Source: Luzula sylvatica (lineage: Eukaryota > Streptophyta > Magnoliopsida > Poales > Juncaceae). From it: a DNA stretch of 64,000 nt. Numbering within the stretch: the first letter of the stretch is position 1; the number at the start of each line of letters is the position of its first letter. This document shows positions 55,420-64,000 of the stretch, in pieces. The position numbers and the translations under genes are program-made. Below the pieces are notes generated by a model that did not search any database, had not been told where the DNA came from, and worked only from the letters and a program-made list of their open reading frames with translations. The DNA lies in NCBI GenBank assembly GCA_946800325.1, contig OX326958.1, positions 67,498,366 through 67,562,365 of the forward strand, given 5' to 3'.

Positions 55420-55584
55420 GGTAACGGGTAATACCCACGGGCGAGAAATTACCCGCGGGTTCGGGTTCGGGTACAGTTTTTTACCCGTGGATATTTTGGG
55501 TTCGGGTTCGGGTAATACCCGAAATTTCGGGTTCGGGTACGGGGAAGGCTTACCCGAACCCGACCCGCCCCGTTGACATCCCTA
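55420..55584 (-). repeat. hAT right terminal region with GGGTTCGGG repeats
   Basis: Repeated GGGTTCGGGT and TACCCGAA words occur on both strands. They can fold on themselves (for example CGGGTAATACCCG) before the terminal CGTTGACATCCCTA. It contrasts sharply with the A/T-rich flanks. Confidence 0.75.
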
Positions 55585-56328
55585 TCTTCAAGGAATAGAT
55601 GCTCTATTGGGGTGCCATGAATTAGTCTTGGTTTCCCATTTCTACGCCTGTTATTAAAAAAAATTATTAAATTAAGATTTATATATTATGCCAAAATGAT
55701 TAGAATATTATGTTAAAAATGATATTTACATGTTATCAGCGTTGAGTTCAATTTCAATAATTCGATTTTGAGCAATATCAAATCTCTTGGCAAATAAGGA
55801 CACACCAGTATTTGAATTCACGTACTGGTCGAAAAAGGAATTCATACTTTCGCTACGCTGAGAAGATAACATTCCAGCCCAAAAATGGTCGTTAATATAA
55901 GCCGGCACCCGTTCTCCCCTTATGTTGTGTAATTGTTTGAGCCATCTATTATCTTTTCAAAAAATAAAAAATATATATGAAAAAATGAAATTAATTGGAC
56001 AAATTAAAATTAACATAAAAAATACCTTGCAAATTATGAAGCTCCAATACCGCCTTCCAATTTTCTTCAAATTTTTCAGGAGTAGTTGAATGCTTCACAA
56101 TATTGCATATGTCATCGGATGCATCATGTTTTTTTCCAACTTTGTCAGCAATTTTTTTTAGTACAAAGACGATGTTTTGTATTGGGCATTACATTATTAA
56201 TTTCTATTTTCATCGAAGGTGACTGGTCAGTTATAATTGTTTTCGGTGCTTCATTTGACATACATTGAAGAAATATTCTAAATATCCATTCATATGTTTC
56301 TGTTGTTTCTGTTGAAACAAGTGCGCAA
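55585..56328 (-). pseudogene. FAR1/FHY3-like (MULE-derived) gene fragment
   Basis: Read leftwards, three exon-like pieces keep phase. 56328-56026 contains TTETYEWIFRIFLQ, PKTIITDQ and PNTKHRLC. 55952-55730 contains YINDHFWAGM and SSQRSESMNSFFDQYV. 55647-55585 follows. Introns 55953-56025 and 55648-55729 have GT-AG ends. These motifs are characteristic of the MULE-type transposase domain of FAR1/FRS proteins, plant transcription factors derived from Mutator transposases. A frameshift falls right after HRLC near 56160, at a run of eight A. The FAR1 DNA-binding domain and SWIM finger are absent. The right side is cut by the LTR element at 56329 and the left by the hAT end at 55584. It could be a host FRS gene or a MULE transposase relic. 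Confidence 0.75.
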
Positions 56329-56648
56329 TGTTGGTTCAAATTTCCTGATAGTTTGATCATTTCAAAACACTGTCATTACTAATGTTTACATCCAGAAAAG
56401 TGCAGGATAACATAGGTACGATACGAAGATGAAGGAGGACTTCATTGGATTACATCAAGAATCAAGACATGAAGTCTCAAGATAAACAAGAAAAGAAGAA
56501 AACAAGGAAGGCCATTGGAATACATCAAGACTCAAGATGTTGAAGCCTTCCGTGAGTGGGATATGCCACAAATAAACCATAGGTACAAACCTAGTAGAAC
56601 TCAAGTAAAATCATGTTCAAAATAACAAAGAGTTCAGTCAAGCGGGAA

Positions 56649-57103
56649 GTGCGTTCTGAACGAACTCAAAGTTCGTTCAGAACGGACTTGCTAAATATCA
56701 AAACTTTAAAAGCTTGATTAGAACCAAACGTGTCACAGGGATGTGTGCGTTCGAACGAAGAATCATGTCCGTTCGAACGGATAATTAGAATCCGTTCAAA
56801 CACCTTCTGAGTGCGTTGAACGGACAATCCTTCCTGTGAACGGAAAATGTCACAGGAATGTGTGCGTTCGAACGAACACACATGTGCGTTCGAACGAACA
56901 ACCTGGAATCCGTTCACCCACTTTTCAGTGCGTTGAACGGACTCTTGTTCCTGTGAACGCAAAATGCTATGTATAATTGAGTCCGTTACGAACGGACAGT
57001 GTACGTTCGAACGGACCCAAGATGTACTTGCACGTTATTTTGAAACGGCTAGTGCAAACTTCAAGTGCGTTCTGAACGGACTGTAATGCGTTCGAACGCA
57101 CTA
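56649..57103 (+). repeat. Array of CGTTCGAACG-type palindromes in copia LTR
   Basis: About 16 words of the form GTGCGTTCGAACGAAC, GTCCGTTCGAACGGAT, GCGTTCTGAACGG or shortened GCGTTGAACGG lie in about 450 bases just upstream of the TATA box. Central spacing varies (TCGA, TCTGA, TACGA, TGA) while the CGTT and AACG arms are kept. Confidence 0.9.
56731..56966 (+). repeat. 118-bp tandem duplication in copia LTR
   Basis: Two diverged units, 56731-56848 and 56849-56966, each start TGTCACAGG and contain two palindromes, ATCCGTTCA, GTGCGTTGAACGGAC and TCCTGTGAACG. The same pair is at 63436-63671 in the 3' LTR. Confidence 0.85.
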
Positions 57104-57132
57104 CAAGTTTTCTGAAGGATTTCTATAGAGAG

Positions 57133-57140
57133 TATAAATA
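57133..57140 (+). promoter_or_regulatory. TATA box of copia 5' LTR
   Basis: TATAAATA lies about 30 bases upstream of a TCTCTCTC pyrimidine patch typical of plant start sites. It is downstream of all LTR palindromes, so those would sit in the promoter-proximal upstream region. Confidence 0.75.
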
Positions 57141-57724
57141 GAATCCTTCATGGGTCTCTCTCTCCCAACTCTTCATTTTCAAACATTCAAACCTAAAAAG
57201 AGAGAAACCCTAAGCTGTGATTATCTATATCCATTGATAGCTTGAGAAACCTCTTTAGATCATTGATCTACTTTCGATATTCTCCACTAATCGTATCCCA
57301 CTCACGTGACCGATCACGTTGTAGCTCGATTAGTGAAAAAGTGTAATAGGCTAGTGCAACAAAGTGTAAAGAGCCTAAGCTATAGATCGATAGAAGCGTG
57401 TAAATCGATCTAGGCAAATCCTTGTAATCGAGTTGAGTTGGAATTCAATCGAAAGCCAAAAAGAGGCACAAGGCATTCCCGGAGACGTAGGTACTCGCAA
57501 ATAATTGAGTCGGTCAATTAAGCGAGTAAAGGGTGAGTTAAAGCTACAAAGCAACCACCTACCGAACTTCGTAAACAAACATCTTGTGTCAAAGTGTTTG
57601 TACGGTATCATCTTTATCATCTAAATTATTATTTATTCCGCACCGTAAATTAGGTTTAAATCTAAACTAAGTGTAAGTTAGATTGCCAAATTTACCCCCC
57701 TCTAGGTTAGAATTAACCAACAAT

Positions 57725-57736
57725 TGGTATCAGAGC
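57725..57736 (+). promoter_or_regulatory. Primer binding site (initiator tRNA-Met)
   Basis: TGGTATCAGAGC lies two bases after the LTR. It is the standard plant initiator tRNA-Met complement used by Ty1/copia elements. Confidence 0.93.
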
Positions 57737-57789
57737 AAGGTACTAACCATCTCTTTGAGTATTAGGGATAACTTGTACTTAACGATCAA

Positions 57790-60138
57790 ATGACCGAAAT
57801 TAATCCTATTGTACGAAACTCATCGATAAATCCAATAAACACCGTACCCAAATCAAATATATCAAACTCACGTGAATTAGATGGAATCAATTGGAGTTCT
57901 TGGAAGAAATGCATGCTAAATGCATTCGCTCTCCAAGGACTTGACAAGGTAGTGTTACAAGGCTTTGTCTTGGCCCAAGAGGTTGACACGGACGGAAATG
58001 TAACCTACCCCGATCAAACTAGGGAAGATAGAACTAATGACATTTACGCTCAAAACTTAATACTAAACAACGTAATTAGTTCTATCGGATCGCTAGTTGA
58101 TCATTGTGAAAACTCATTTGAAATGTGGCGTATGCTCAATGAGAGATACGAGGGTACATCTCAAATGAGAAGAACTAATATCATCGGACTTGAACAAGAA
58201 TTCAACAATCTCCGAATGATTGAGGGAGAGTCCGTTGATAAAATATGGGCAAAAATCAATGTATTAAAAACCCGATATGCCACCCAACATGCACCTCTTA
58301 CCGATGATAGAATTATTGCTAGATTACTTCAAGCCATGCCCCGGAGTTGGGAATCTTTACGTGTAGCTTTAGGTACGGCGGTCGCATCACAAGATCTCAC
58401 TCCCGAAGAATTGGTAAGTCAATTCCGGAACTTCGAGATTCGACTCAAGCAACTCGATGAAGAACAAGGAATCTTCACGACAACTCCTCGATCTAAAGCC
58501 ATAGCCTTGCCCGCCGTGAATGCAAGCAACGAGGACAATGAGATGGACGACCTCACTTTGCGACTCCTAGAATGGCAAAGGGATGAAAAGCGATTTAATG
58601 AGAATCGAAAACAAAAGGGACTGAAACCTCATTGCTTTTGGTGTAAGAAGTTTGGACATATGATGGAGTCGTGTTGGACGCTCCATCCTGAAAATTCTCG
58701 GTGGAATAAAAAGGATGACGATCACAAGGATCGAGATAGACGAGAACCTCGATATGAACGAAGATATGAGGACAAGGGCCGAGATGATCGCTACAAATAC
58801 AAAGGTAAAGATCATAAAAAGAAAAAGGCATATAAAGCTCATGTAAATTCCAGGTGGGGAGAAACGGATGGATCAAGCACATCATCTGAATCGGATGGTC
58901 CATCAAACCGACACCCCGCAAACCTTGCACTTATGGTAAGGATCGATTCTCCACAAATGAGCGCAGTGGAAGTGGCAATCAGATCTCTTCGAATTGAACG
59001 AGGGTTAACCACTACACCTCGCACTCCCACATTTATGGACGAAGAACCATCTACTCCAAGCTCAACACATGACCAAGGTCATGAGGTACGTATTAACTCT
59101 ATGACTAACGTAGAATCATTACATCATCCTGAGTTTTCTCCTGCATTCAAATTAGAACTCGAGTTGTGTGACGAGTTTCTAAAAGATGAAGGAAACTTTC
59201 AACAAATAGAGAGTAAACTTGAGAGCTCAACACAAACTCTCAAGGATAAGGTAGCTTCTCTTGAACTATCTATTTTGGCATATAAATCTCAACTAAAAGA
59301 ATTTAAATGGTTTTCAAAATGTGAGTGTCAAACCCTTAAAGGTGAGATGTCTCATTTAAAAGTCGAACTTCAAAATTGTAAAGTTGAAAATGAGTCTTTG
59401 AAGAAGGCTTGTGCCACCAGTGCATTAAGTCCTCCTTCATTGGATGATATCTTGAAATCGTCATTAATGGGACAAAAGCCCAATGACAAATCCGGTTTAG
59501 GATACAAGAAAAATAACGGTAATGAACCCGATTTTTCCTTATCTAAAAATCAAAAATCCAAATGGGAGAACAATAAAATGAATAGTCACGGAAATGCTTT
59601 CATGTATCGTGACTACAACAAAGGTAAAAATGTGAAAACAGAACAAGCTAAACGTGTTAATCATAATTATAGGAACAATCATTTCACACAAAATTCACCA
59701 CCTAGACATAACAATTTGGGAAGAACCGATTGTTTATTCAAAAGGGGACCAAATGGGTATTTCTACGAAGTGACCAACTACACCGACGCTTCATATCAAA
59801 AAGGGTCTCCCAAACATTACACAAAAACACAAAAACAATTTCAACAAAATCGACTTAAACCAAGCAAATTTCAATCCAACAACATTCATCATATGCCAAA
59901 ATCGATAACTTCTCAGAAAAGTAAACCAAATCATCTCTCTAATTATTTTGTGAAAAGTTCCACATCCACAAATAATTCCACCGTAGCATTCTGTAACTAT
60001 TGTTGCAAAATTGGTCATATCTCAAACGGTTGTGATCTTCGCAATCCAAAATTAACGTCAAACTCAATATGGATGCGTAAAGATCGTCACTCGATGGGTC
60101 CCTCTACGTCTCTCGGTATAGGACCTCCTAGGGCTTAA
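57790..60138 (+). CDS. Copia-type Gag protein (UBN2 family), 782 aa
   Basis: ATG at 57790, 53 bases after the primer site. Residues about 25-220 form a UBN2/DUF4219-like capsid domain (LDGINWSSWKKCM near the start, then MWRMLNERYEG and QEFNNLRM). A zinc knuckle CFWCKKFGHMMESC (CX2CX4HX4C) lies at 282-295. A highly charged, basic and Ser-rich linker follows, then a coiled-coil-like stretch at about 457-540. A second knuckle, CNYCCKIGHISNGC, sits at 735-748. In Sirevirus polyproteins the frame would run on into the pre-integrase and integrase domains after such a knuckle; here it stops about 34 residues later. The product would package RNA but needs polymerase and integrase supplied in trans. 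There is no frameshift or internal stop. Confidence 0.9.
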   Translation: MTEINPIVRNSSINPINTVPKSNISNSRELDGINWSSWKKCMLNAFALQGLDKVVLQGFVLAQEVDTDGNVTYPDQTREDRTNDIYAQNLILNNVISSIGSLVDHCENSFEMWRMLNERYEGTSQMRRTNIIGLEQEFNNLRMIEGESVDKIWAKINVLKTRYATQHAPLTDDRIIARLLQAMPRSWESLRVALGTAVASQDLTPEELVSQFRNFEIRLKQLDEEQGIFTTTPRSKAIALPAVNASNEDNEMDDLTLRLLEWQRDEKRFNENRKQKGLKPHCFWCKKFGHMMESCWTLHPENSRWNKKDDDHKDRDRREPRYERRYEDKGRDDRYKYKGKDHKKKKAYKAHVNSRWGETDGSSTSSESDGPSNRHPANLALMVRIDSPQMSAVEVAIRSLRIERGLTTTPRTPTFMDEEPSTPSSTHDQGHEVRINSMTNVESLHHPEFSPAFKLELELCDEFLKDEGNFQQIESKLESSTQTLKDKVASLELSILAYKSQLKEFKWFSKCECQTLKGEMSHLKVELQNCKVENESLKKACATSALSPPSLDDILKSSLMGQKPNDKSGLGYKKNNGNEPDFSLSKNQKSKWENNKMNSHGNAFMYRDYNKGKNVKTEQAKRVNHNYRNNHFTQNSPPRHNNLGRTDCLFKRGPNGYFYEVTNYTDASYQKGSPKHYTKTQKQFQQNRLKPSKFQSNNIHHMPKSITSQKSKPNHLSNYFVKSSTSTNNSTVAFCNYCCKIGHISNGCDLRNPKLTSNSIWMRKDRHSMGPSTSLGIGPPRA

Positions 60139-61006
60139 GCCCTAACTTGAAACACTATACTCCTTAGTATTCCACACCCTAAGCCAAATATGTACGGGGA
60201 GTATAAGAAATAGGCTAAATTAAATTCTAGCCGAGTTAGTCGAGTCTCATGTAGCTACATCACATGTGTTAATAGAGGAATACATTAGAACACTTGTCTC
60301 TGTAAATAAATCACGATTTCAGTCCAGTGATCACATCTCAGGAACCAGTCCGTTCGAACGAAAAACAGGTGCGTTCGGAACGAACAACTGAACTATAAGA
60401 TCCAAAGTCACTGTTAAATTATGGCGCCATCAAATTTTCTTACCAGGATTAAGTGCGTTCGAACGTACAACTGAATGCGTTCCGAACGGAAAAATGAATT
60501 ATAGGATTATGGCGCCGGATCATACTTTGGCGCCGACTCTCAGTATCAACAGTGTTCAGTGCGTTCGAACGAACAAACTAATGCGTTCGAACGCACATGC
60601 CTCATTCAGCGAACCTACTTCAAACCCTTACACTCGCGCCGTTTCATATTCTGGCACCTCTTCTCAGTGTGTGTGCGTTCGAACTCACATAGGAGTCCGT
60701 TAGAACGGACTTAACAACTTTCCAGATACAACTTAAAAACCCAAAATAGCGCCTGTTCTCAGACATGAATGCGTTCAAACGCACTTGAGAAGTGCGTTCG
60801 AACGGACTCTTCGTATTTTCTGCCTATTAGCATGCAACCGACCCTAATCAATGGACACGATGGTTTAGATCTCCTCACGAAAAGATTTGAAGGGACACGA
60901 TCTCATCTTAACTCAATCTCTTTGTCATTCTCTTTCTAAAAACCTATTTTCCAACTCTATCTCTCACCAAAATCCTTACTCTCTGTCTCCATAAAGAATC
61001 ATCACC
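60139..61006 (+). other. Untranslated spacer with palindromes between the two frames
   Basis: It lies where pol would be. I find no pol remnant on either strand. From 60347 to 60808 there are about ten CGTTCGAACG-type palindromes, interleaved with ATGGCGCC words (60421, 60509) and TTGGCGCC (60527). A TCTCTTTCT-rich leader precedes the ATG at 61007, and this segment may contain its own promoter or intron; no clear TATA box is seen. Confidence 0.75.
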
Positions 61007-62473
61007 ATGAATGCCGCTAAGATCTTGCTTGCTAGGGGGGGTTCAAAGGGAAAGAAGAAGGAAGGGGAGAGCTCCAACACTAAACCAAGGCCGAGAGCTC
61101 CACCTCATCAGAAGAAGGCAGCTAAGAAGCCTAGGAGGCAAGAAAACTTGATAGCAGACTACGATTTCAAAAATATAGACAATGAACATCTCTTTCGAAA
61201 TCCGGAGGCCGGAACTCTCTTCAACGACGTGGTGGCAAGGAGATCCATTGCGAAATGCTACTACTACGAGTTTCCTCCAAATATTCCTCATCTTTTCGAC
61301 AAGATTGAGGCAATAGAGAGAAGATGGGGATTCGCAAATCTTGCGTGTCTTAAAGAGCCGTTCTACGAAGTCATCACTCGATTGTTCTATGCAAACGCCG
61401 TATTCAACCATGCTCTAGAGAAGATAACCTCCTATATCCTCGGGGAACAAGTTGAGATCTCGGTTGAAAATATGTGCGAGTTGCTAGGTCTCAAGGATGA
61501 TGGAGAGAAGATCTACAACGCACGCAAGGGAAGACTCGAAGCCGCCATTATCGAACCAATGAAGAAGGTGGTTACAAATCGATACCAGTCACAAGAATCG
61601 GCATCGCACTTGGCAGCTCCTGAGAAATTCGTTTGGGAAATCGGTAACAATATTCTTACTCCAGTCGCAAAATTGAAGGCAAATTTGGAAAATAGAAATA
61701 TTATGCTTTTGTATCGTATGTGGTACAATGATGAACTACCCGTCCATGTGCCTTATCTCATACTAAGTCATATGGAAAGCGTCCTGAGCCAAAGAAATGC
61801 CTCGTTACCTTACGGAACGTTGATTGCCCGGATGTTGGAACTCCAAGGAGTTTCAATCCCGGAGAACGATTGGGATTTCCGATCGGAACAGCCAACAAAT
61901 CTCGCATCTAAGGCAAACCTTCACCGACTTGGATATCGGTACTCATCGAACGTACAAGGTTGGGTTATCAGTCCCACTAAAGATGCGGCAGCGTTCCACC
62001 TTCCTCGCAATCCTACTCGATGGCTGGAGGGTGACACCCAAACCGAGGAACAGGAAAACGCCGACCCCGCCGATACTGACCTAAGCGGTGAAGCCCCGGA
62101 TAGAAAACGTAAGAAGAAGGAGCGGGCAGAAAGCTCGAACGCCCCTTCAGAACACGACGAAAGGAGGTTTGCTTATATGAAGGCGTTATTCGAGGAGATG
62201 GATGAGCGGGTTGAAAAACATGGACGAATAATGCGAGACGCATTTCGTGAGGACCTGCATGCTTCCGAGACCAGGATGATCGAGAATGTGGGTCGTCAAT
62301 TTTCCGATCTCTATGTTCACCTTGGAAATCGCTTCGGGCCATACACGGCACCCCAAGACCGAGTCCCGCGTACCTCTCCTCATCAGACCACCGAGCATCC
62401 GTCGGACTCCAACTCGGGACAATTCAATACCGACGCCTTCTTCGCAGCTGATCCGAGCGCCCAACCCGAATAG
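61007..62473 (+). CDS. Retroelement-carried 'putative plant transposon protein' (488 aa)
   Basis: The open frame starts at ATG 61007 (context CACCATGAATG) and ends at TAG 62471. The N-terminus is very basic (KGKKKEGE, KKAAKKPRR), suggesting nuclear entry. Residues about 60-340 resemble the domain annotated in plants as putative transposon protein (Transposase_32-like): RRWGFANLACLKEPFYEVI, FYANAVFNHA, a CELLGL helix and a late VQGWVISPTKD segment. A second basic patch (RKRKKKERA) lies near 365. A charged, probably helical region (YMKALFEEMDERVEKHGR) at about 385-430 and a polar tail complete it. No catalytic motif of a transposase, integrase or polymerase is recognisable, and its function is unknown. 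The frame is intact in a young element, which argues that it is maintained. Family assignment is from memory of the pattern and moderately sure. Confidence 0.7.
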   Translation: MNAAKILLARGGSKGKKKEGESSNTKPRPRAPPHQKKAAKKPRRQENLIADYDFKNIDNEHLFRNPEAGTLFNDVVARRSIAKCYYYEFPPNIPHLFDKIEAIERRWGFANLACLKEPFYEVITRLFYANAVFNHALEKITSYILGEQVEISVENMCELLGLKDDGEKIYNARKGRLEAAIIEPMKKVVTNRYQSQESASHLAAPEKFVWEIGNNILTPVAKLKANLENRNIMLLYRMWYNDELPVHVPYLILSHMESVLSQRNASLPYGTLIARMLELQGVSIPENDWDFRSEQPTNLASKANLHRLGYRYSSNVQGWVISPTKDAAAFHLPRNPTRWLEGDTQTEEQENADPADTDLSGEAPDRKRKKKERAESSNAPSEHDERRFAYMKALFEEMDERVEKHGRIMRDAFREDLHASETRMIENVGRQFSDLYVHLGNRFGPYTAPQDRVPRTSPHQTTEHPSDSNSGQFNTDAFFAADPSAQPE

Positions 62474-63033
62474 AACCCTTACACCGGCCCCAATGAGATG
62501 TGATCGCCGGAGATGTTAAAAGTTTAAATGTGCTGTGTGTGTTATGTCATGATTCTTGTTTGTGAACAATTTGACTTGTTTATTGTTGTGTGTGTGTTTG
62601 TATCGGCATGTGTCATGCCTTGAACTGAGTAGATTTGATTTAGTGTCAGTTTAAACTGTTGCATATATTTTGGTTTTTATTATTTATTTCTATATAACCT
62701 ATCAGTCCAGAGGCGAGTGCGTTCGAACGCACCATTTTTTTCCGTTCGGAACGCACACAAAAACTGTTATATTTTCTTAAAAATCTGCTAAATTTTGAAA
62801 AGATTGTCATCATTCAAAACAAAAGAATTTGATCATATTTACGAACTCATACATTCATCAATTCATTCTTTGAGGGGGAGCTCGCATTTAGGGGGAGCCT
62901 TCCGTTGATGAAGTCTCCATGACCCTTTTGATCTATTTCAAAATGGGGGAGAAACGATCGTACGGAAAGTTCTCCACTAAATGTGAAACTCTCCAAACCG
63001 ACAGTGTTTTGAAATTAATCAAAAGGCGGAGTT
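62474..63033 (+). other. 3' untranslated region with multiple polypurine tracts
   Basis: GGGGGAG occurs at 62874-62880, 62891-62897 and 62945-62951. The LTR-adjacent tract is AAAAGGCGGAGTTT (63021-63034), immediately before the 3' LTR. Several PPT-like boxes upstream of the 3' LTR are a described trait of Sireviruses. Two further palindromes (GTGCGTTCGAACGCACC, TTCCGTTCGGAACGCAC) lie at 62717-62757. No coding frame. Confidence 0.8.
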
Positions 63034-64000
63034 TGTTGGTTCAAATTTCCTGATAGTTTGATCATTTCAAAACACTGTCATTACTAATGTTTACATCCAG
63101 AAAAGTGCAGGATAACATAGGTACGATACGAAGATGAAGGAGGACTTCATTGGATTACATCAAGAATCAAGACATGAAGTCTCAAGATAAACAAGAAAAG
63201 AAGAAAACAAGGAAGGCCATTGGAATACATCAAGACTCAAGATGTTGAAGCCTTCCGTGAGTGGGATATGCCACAAATAAACCATAGGTACAAACCTAGT
63301 AGAACTCAAGTAAAATCATGTTCAAAATAACAAAGAGTTCAGTCAAGCGGGAAGTGCGTTCTGAACGAACTCAAAGTTCGTTCAGAACGGACTTGCTAAA
63401 TATCAAAACTTTAAAAGCTTGATTAGAACCAAACGTGTCACAGGGATGTGTGCGTTCGAACGAAGAATCATGTCCGTTCGAACGGATAATTAGAATCCGT
63501 TCAAACACCTTCTGAGTGCGTTGAACGGACAATCCTTCCTGTGAACGGAAAATGTCACAGGAATGTGTGCGTTCGAACGAACACACATGTGCGTTCGAAC
63601 GAACAACCTGGAATCCGTTCACCCACTTTTCAGTGCGTTGAACGGACTCTTGTTCCTGTGAACGCAAAATGCTATGTATAATTGAGTCCGTTACGAACGG
63701 ACAGTGTACGTTCGAACGGACCCAAGATGTACTTGCACGTTATTTTGAAACGGCTAGTGCAAACTTCAAGTGCGTTCTGAACGGACTGTAATGCGTTCGA
63801 ACGCACTACAAGTTTTCTGAAGGATTTCTATAGAGAGTATAAATAGAATCCTTCATGGGTCTCTCTCTCCCAACTCTTCATTTTCAAACATTCAAACCTA
63901 AAAAGAGAGAAACCCTAAGCTGTGATTATCTATATCCATTGATAGCTTGAGAAACCTCTTTAGATCATTGATCTACTTTCGATATTCTCCACTAATCGTA
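63034..64000 (+). repeat. Copia-type 3' LTR, incomplete at window end
   Basis: Aligns to 56329-57295 at a constant offset of 6705 with no difference that I could find. It includes the palindrome array, the 118-bp duplication and TATAAATA at 63838-63845. About 427 bases of the LTR lie beyond the window. Confidence 0.95.

Larger units (their letters stand above)
54143..55584 (+). mobile_element. Decayed hAT transposon, right end preserved
   Basis: The right end reads, on the minus strand, TAGGGATGTCAACGGGGCGG, followed by GGTTCGGGTA repeats, a form common at plant hAT termini. Inside are three hAT transposase remnants. No matching left terminus is seen near 54143, where the satellite begins abruptly, so the left end has probably been lost by rearrangement. 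The element abuts an exon-like piece of a FAR1-type frame on its right. Confidence 0.65.
56329..57722 (+). repeat. Copia-type 5' LTR (1394 bp)
   Basis: TGTTGGTTC...TTAACCAACA, with 6-bp inverted ends. It holds the palindrome array, a 118-bp tandem duplication and the TATA box. A minus-strand 98-codon frame at 56666-56962 is conserved in both LTRs only because they are identical; it reads through the palindromes. Confidence 0.95.
56329..64000 (+). mobile_element. Non-autonomous Sirevirus-like Ty1/copia element (runs off window)
   Basis: The 5' LTR is 56329-57722 and the 3' LTR starts at 63034, still open at the window end. Both begin TGTTGG, and the 5' copy ends CCAACA. An initiator tRNA-Met primer site follows. 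The internal region of 5311 bp holds a Gag frame and an unrelated 488-codon frame but no protease, integrase, reverse transcriptase or RNase H. The visible 967 bp of the 3' LTR align to the 5' LTR without gaps, and I saw no substitution, so the insertion is very recent. Several GGGGGAG purine tracts before the 3' LTR and a Gag with two zinc knuckles fit the Sirevirus group. The five bases before the insertion are CGCAA; the matching target duplication would lie beyond the window. Confidence 0.9.

Noticed and set aside
56666..56962. 98-codon minus-strand frame in the copia LTR, repeated at 63371-63667
   Set aside because: It is identical in both LTRs only because the LTRs are identical. The peptide is a translation of the 118-bp palindrome-bearing duplication and shows no protein features.
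56649..57103. Heat-shock elements, as in heat-activated copia elements
   Set aside because: Heat-shock sites need GAA and TTC blocks with 2-base spacing in runs of three. These words have 0 or 1 base between TTC and GAA and conserve the CGTT/AACG arms instead.

Overview
This is a repeat-only stretch of a flowering-plant nuclear genome. No ordinary host gene, rRNA or tRNA gene is visible. Plant origin is inferred from a CACTA (En/Spm) transposon with TNP2 and Ptta-type proteins, an Athila-type Ty3/gypsy element primed by tRNA-Asp, a Sirevirus-like Ty1/copia element primed by initiator tRNA-Met, and hAT and FAR1-type remnants. The sequence does not let me name the species.

Layout. About 29.7 kb (46%) is a degenerate (CTAA)n satellite at 1-1704, 10637-15942, 26604-30273, 35097-53424 and, in reverse orientation, 53425-54142. 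It is not a plain microsatellite: rarer sub-motifs recur in the same order at kilobase distances, so it has a higher-order structure. Three elements sit inside it. (1) A structurally complete CACTA transposon at 1705-10636 has 12-bp inverted termini, a TAA target duplication, GC-rich subterminal repeats and two minus-strand genes. (2) A complete, young Athila-type retrotransposon at 15943-26603 has a CTAAC target duplication, nearly identical LTRs and one uninterrupted Gag-Pol frame of 1791 codons. (3) A rearranged copy of a related Athila subfamily at 30274-35096 has the order 3' tail, LTR, PBS, broken gag, partial LTR.

Beyond the array edge (54142) lies a decayed hAT transposon (to 55584). 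It abuts a broken FAR1/FHY3-like (MULE-derived) frame on the minus strand (55585-56328), which is cut in turn by a young Sirevirus-like LTR element starting at 56329. The 3' LTR of that element runs off the window. The element keeps gag but has no pol; in its place is a 488-codon frame resembling the 'putative plant transposon protein' family.

The most unusual signal is shared by the two unrelated LTR-retrotransposon superfamilies. Their LTRs and untranslated internal regions carry dense arrays of short imperfect palindromes built from CGTT and AACG half-sites: TCCGTTGTAACGGA in the Athila elements and TGCGTTCGAACGCA types in the copia element. Other points are an 11-bp inverted repeat framing the TATA box of the Athila LTRs, element-specific tandem repeats just before the Athila PPT, and a local inversion at the satellite edge. 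Gene models, intron positions and family calls were made by reading the sequence; no search was run.
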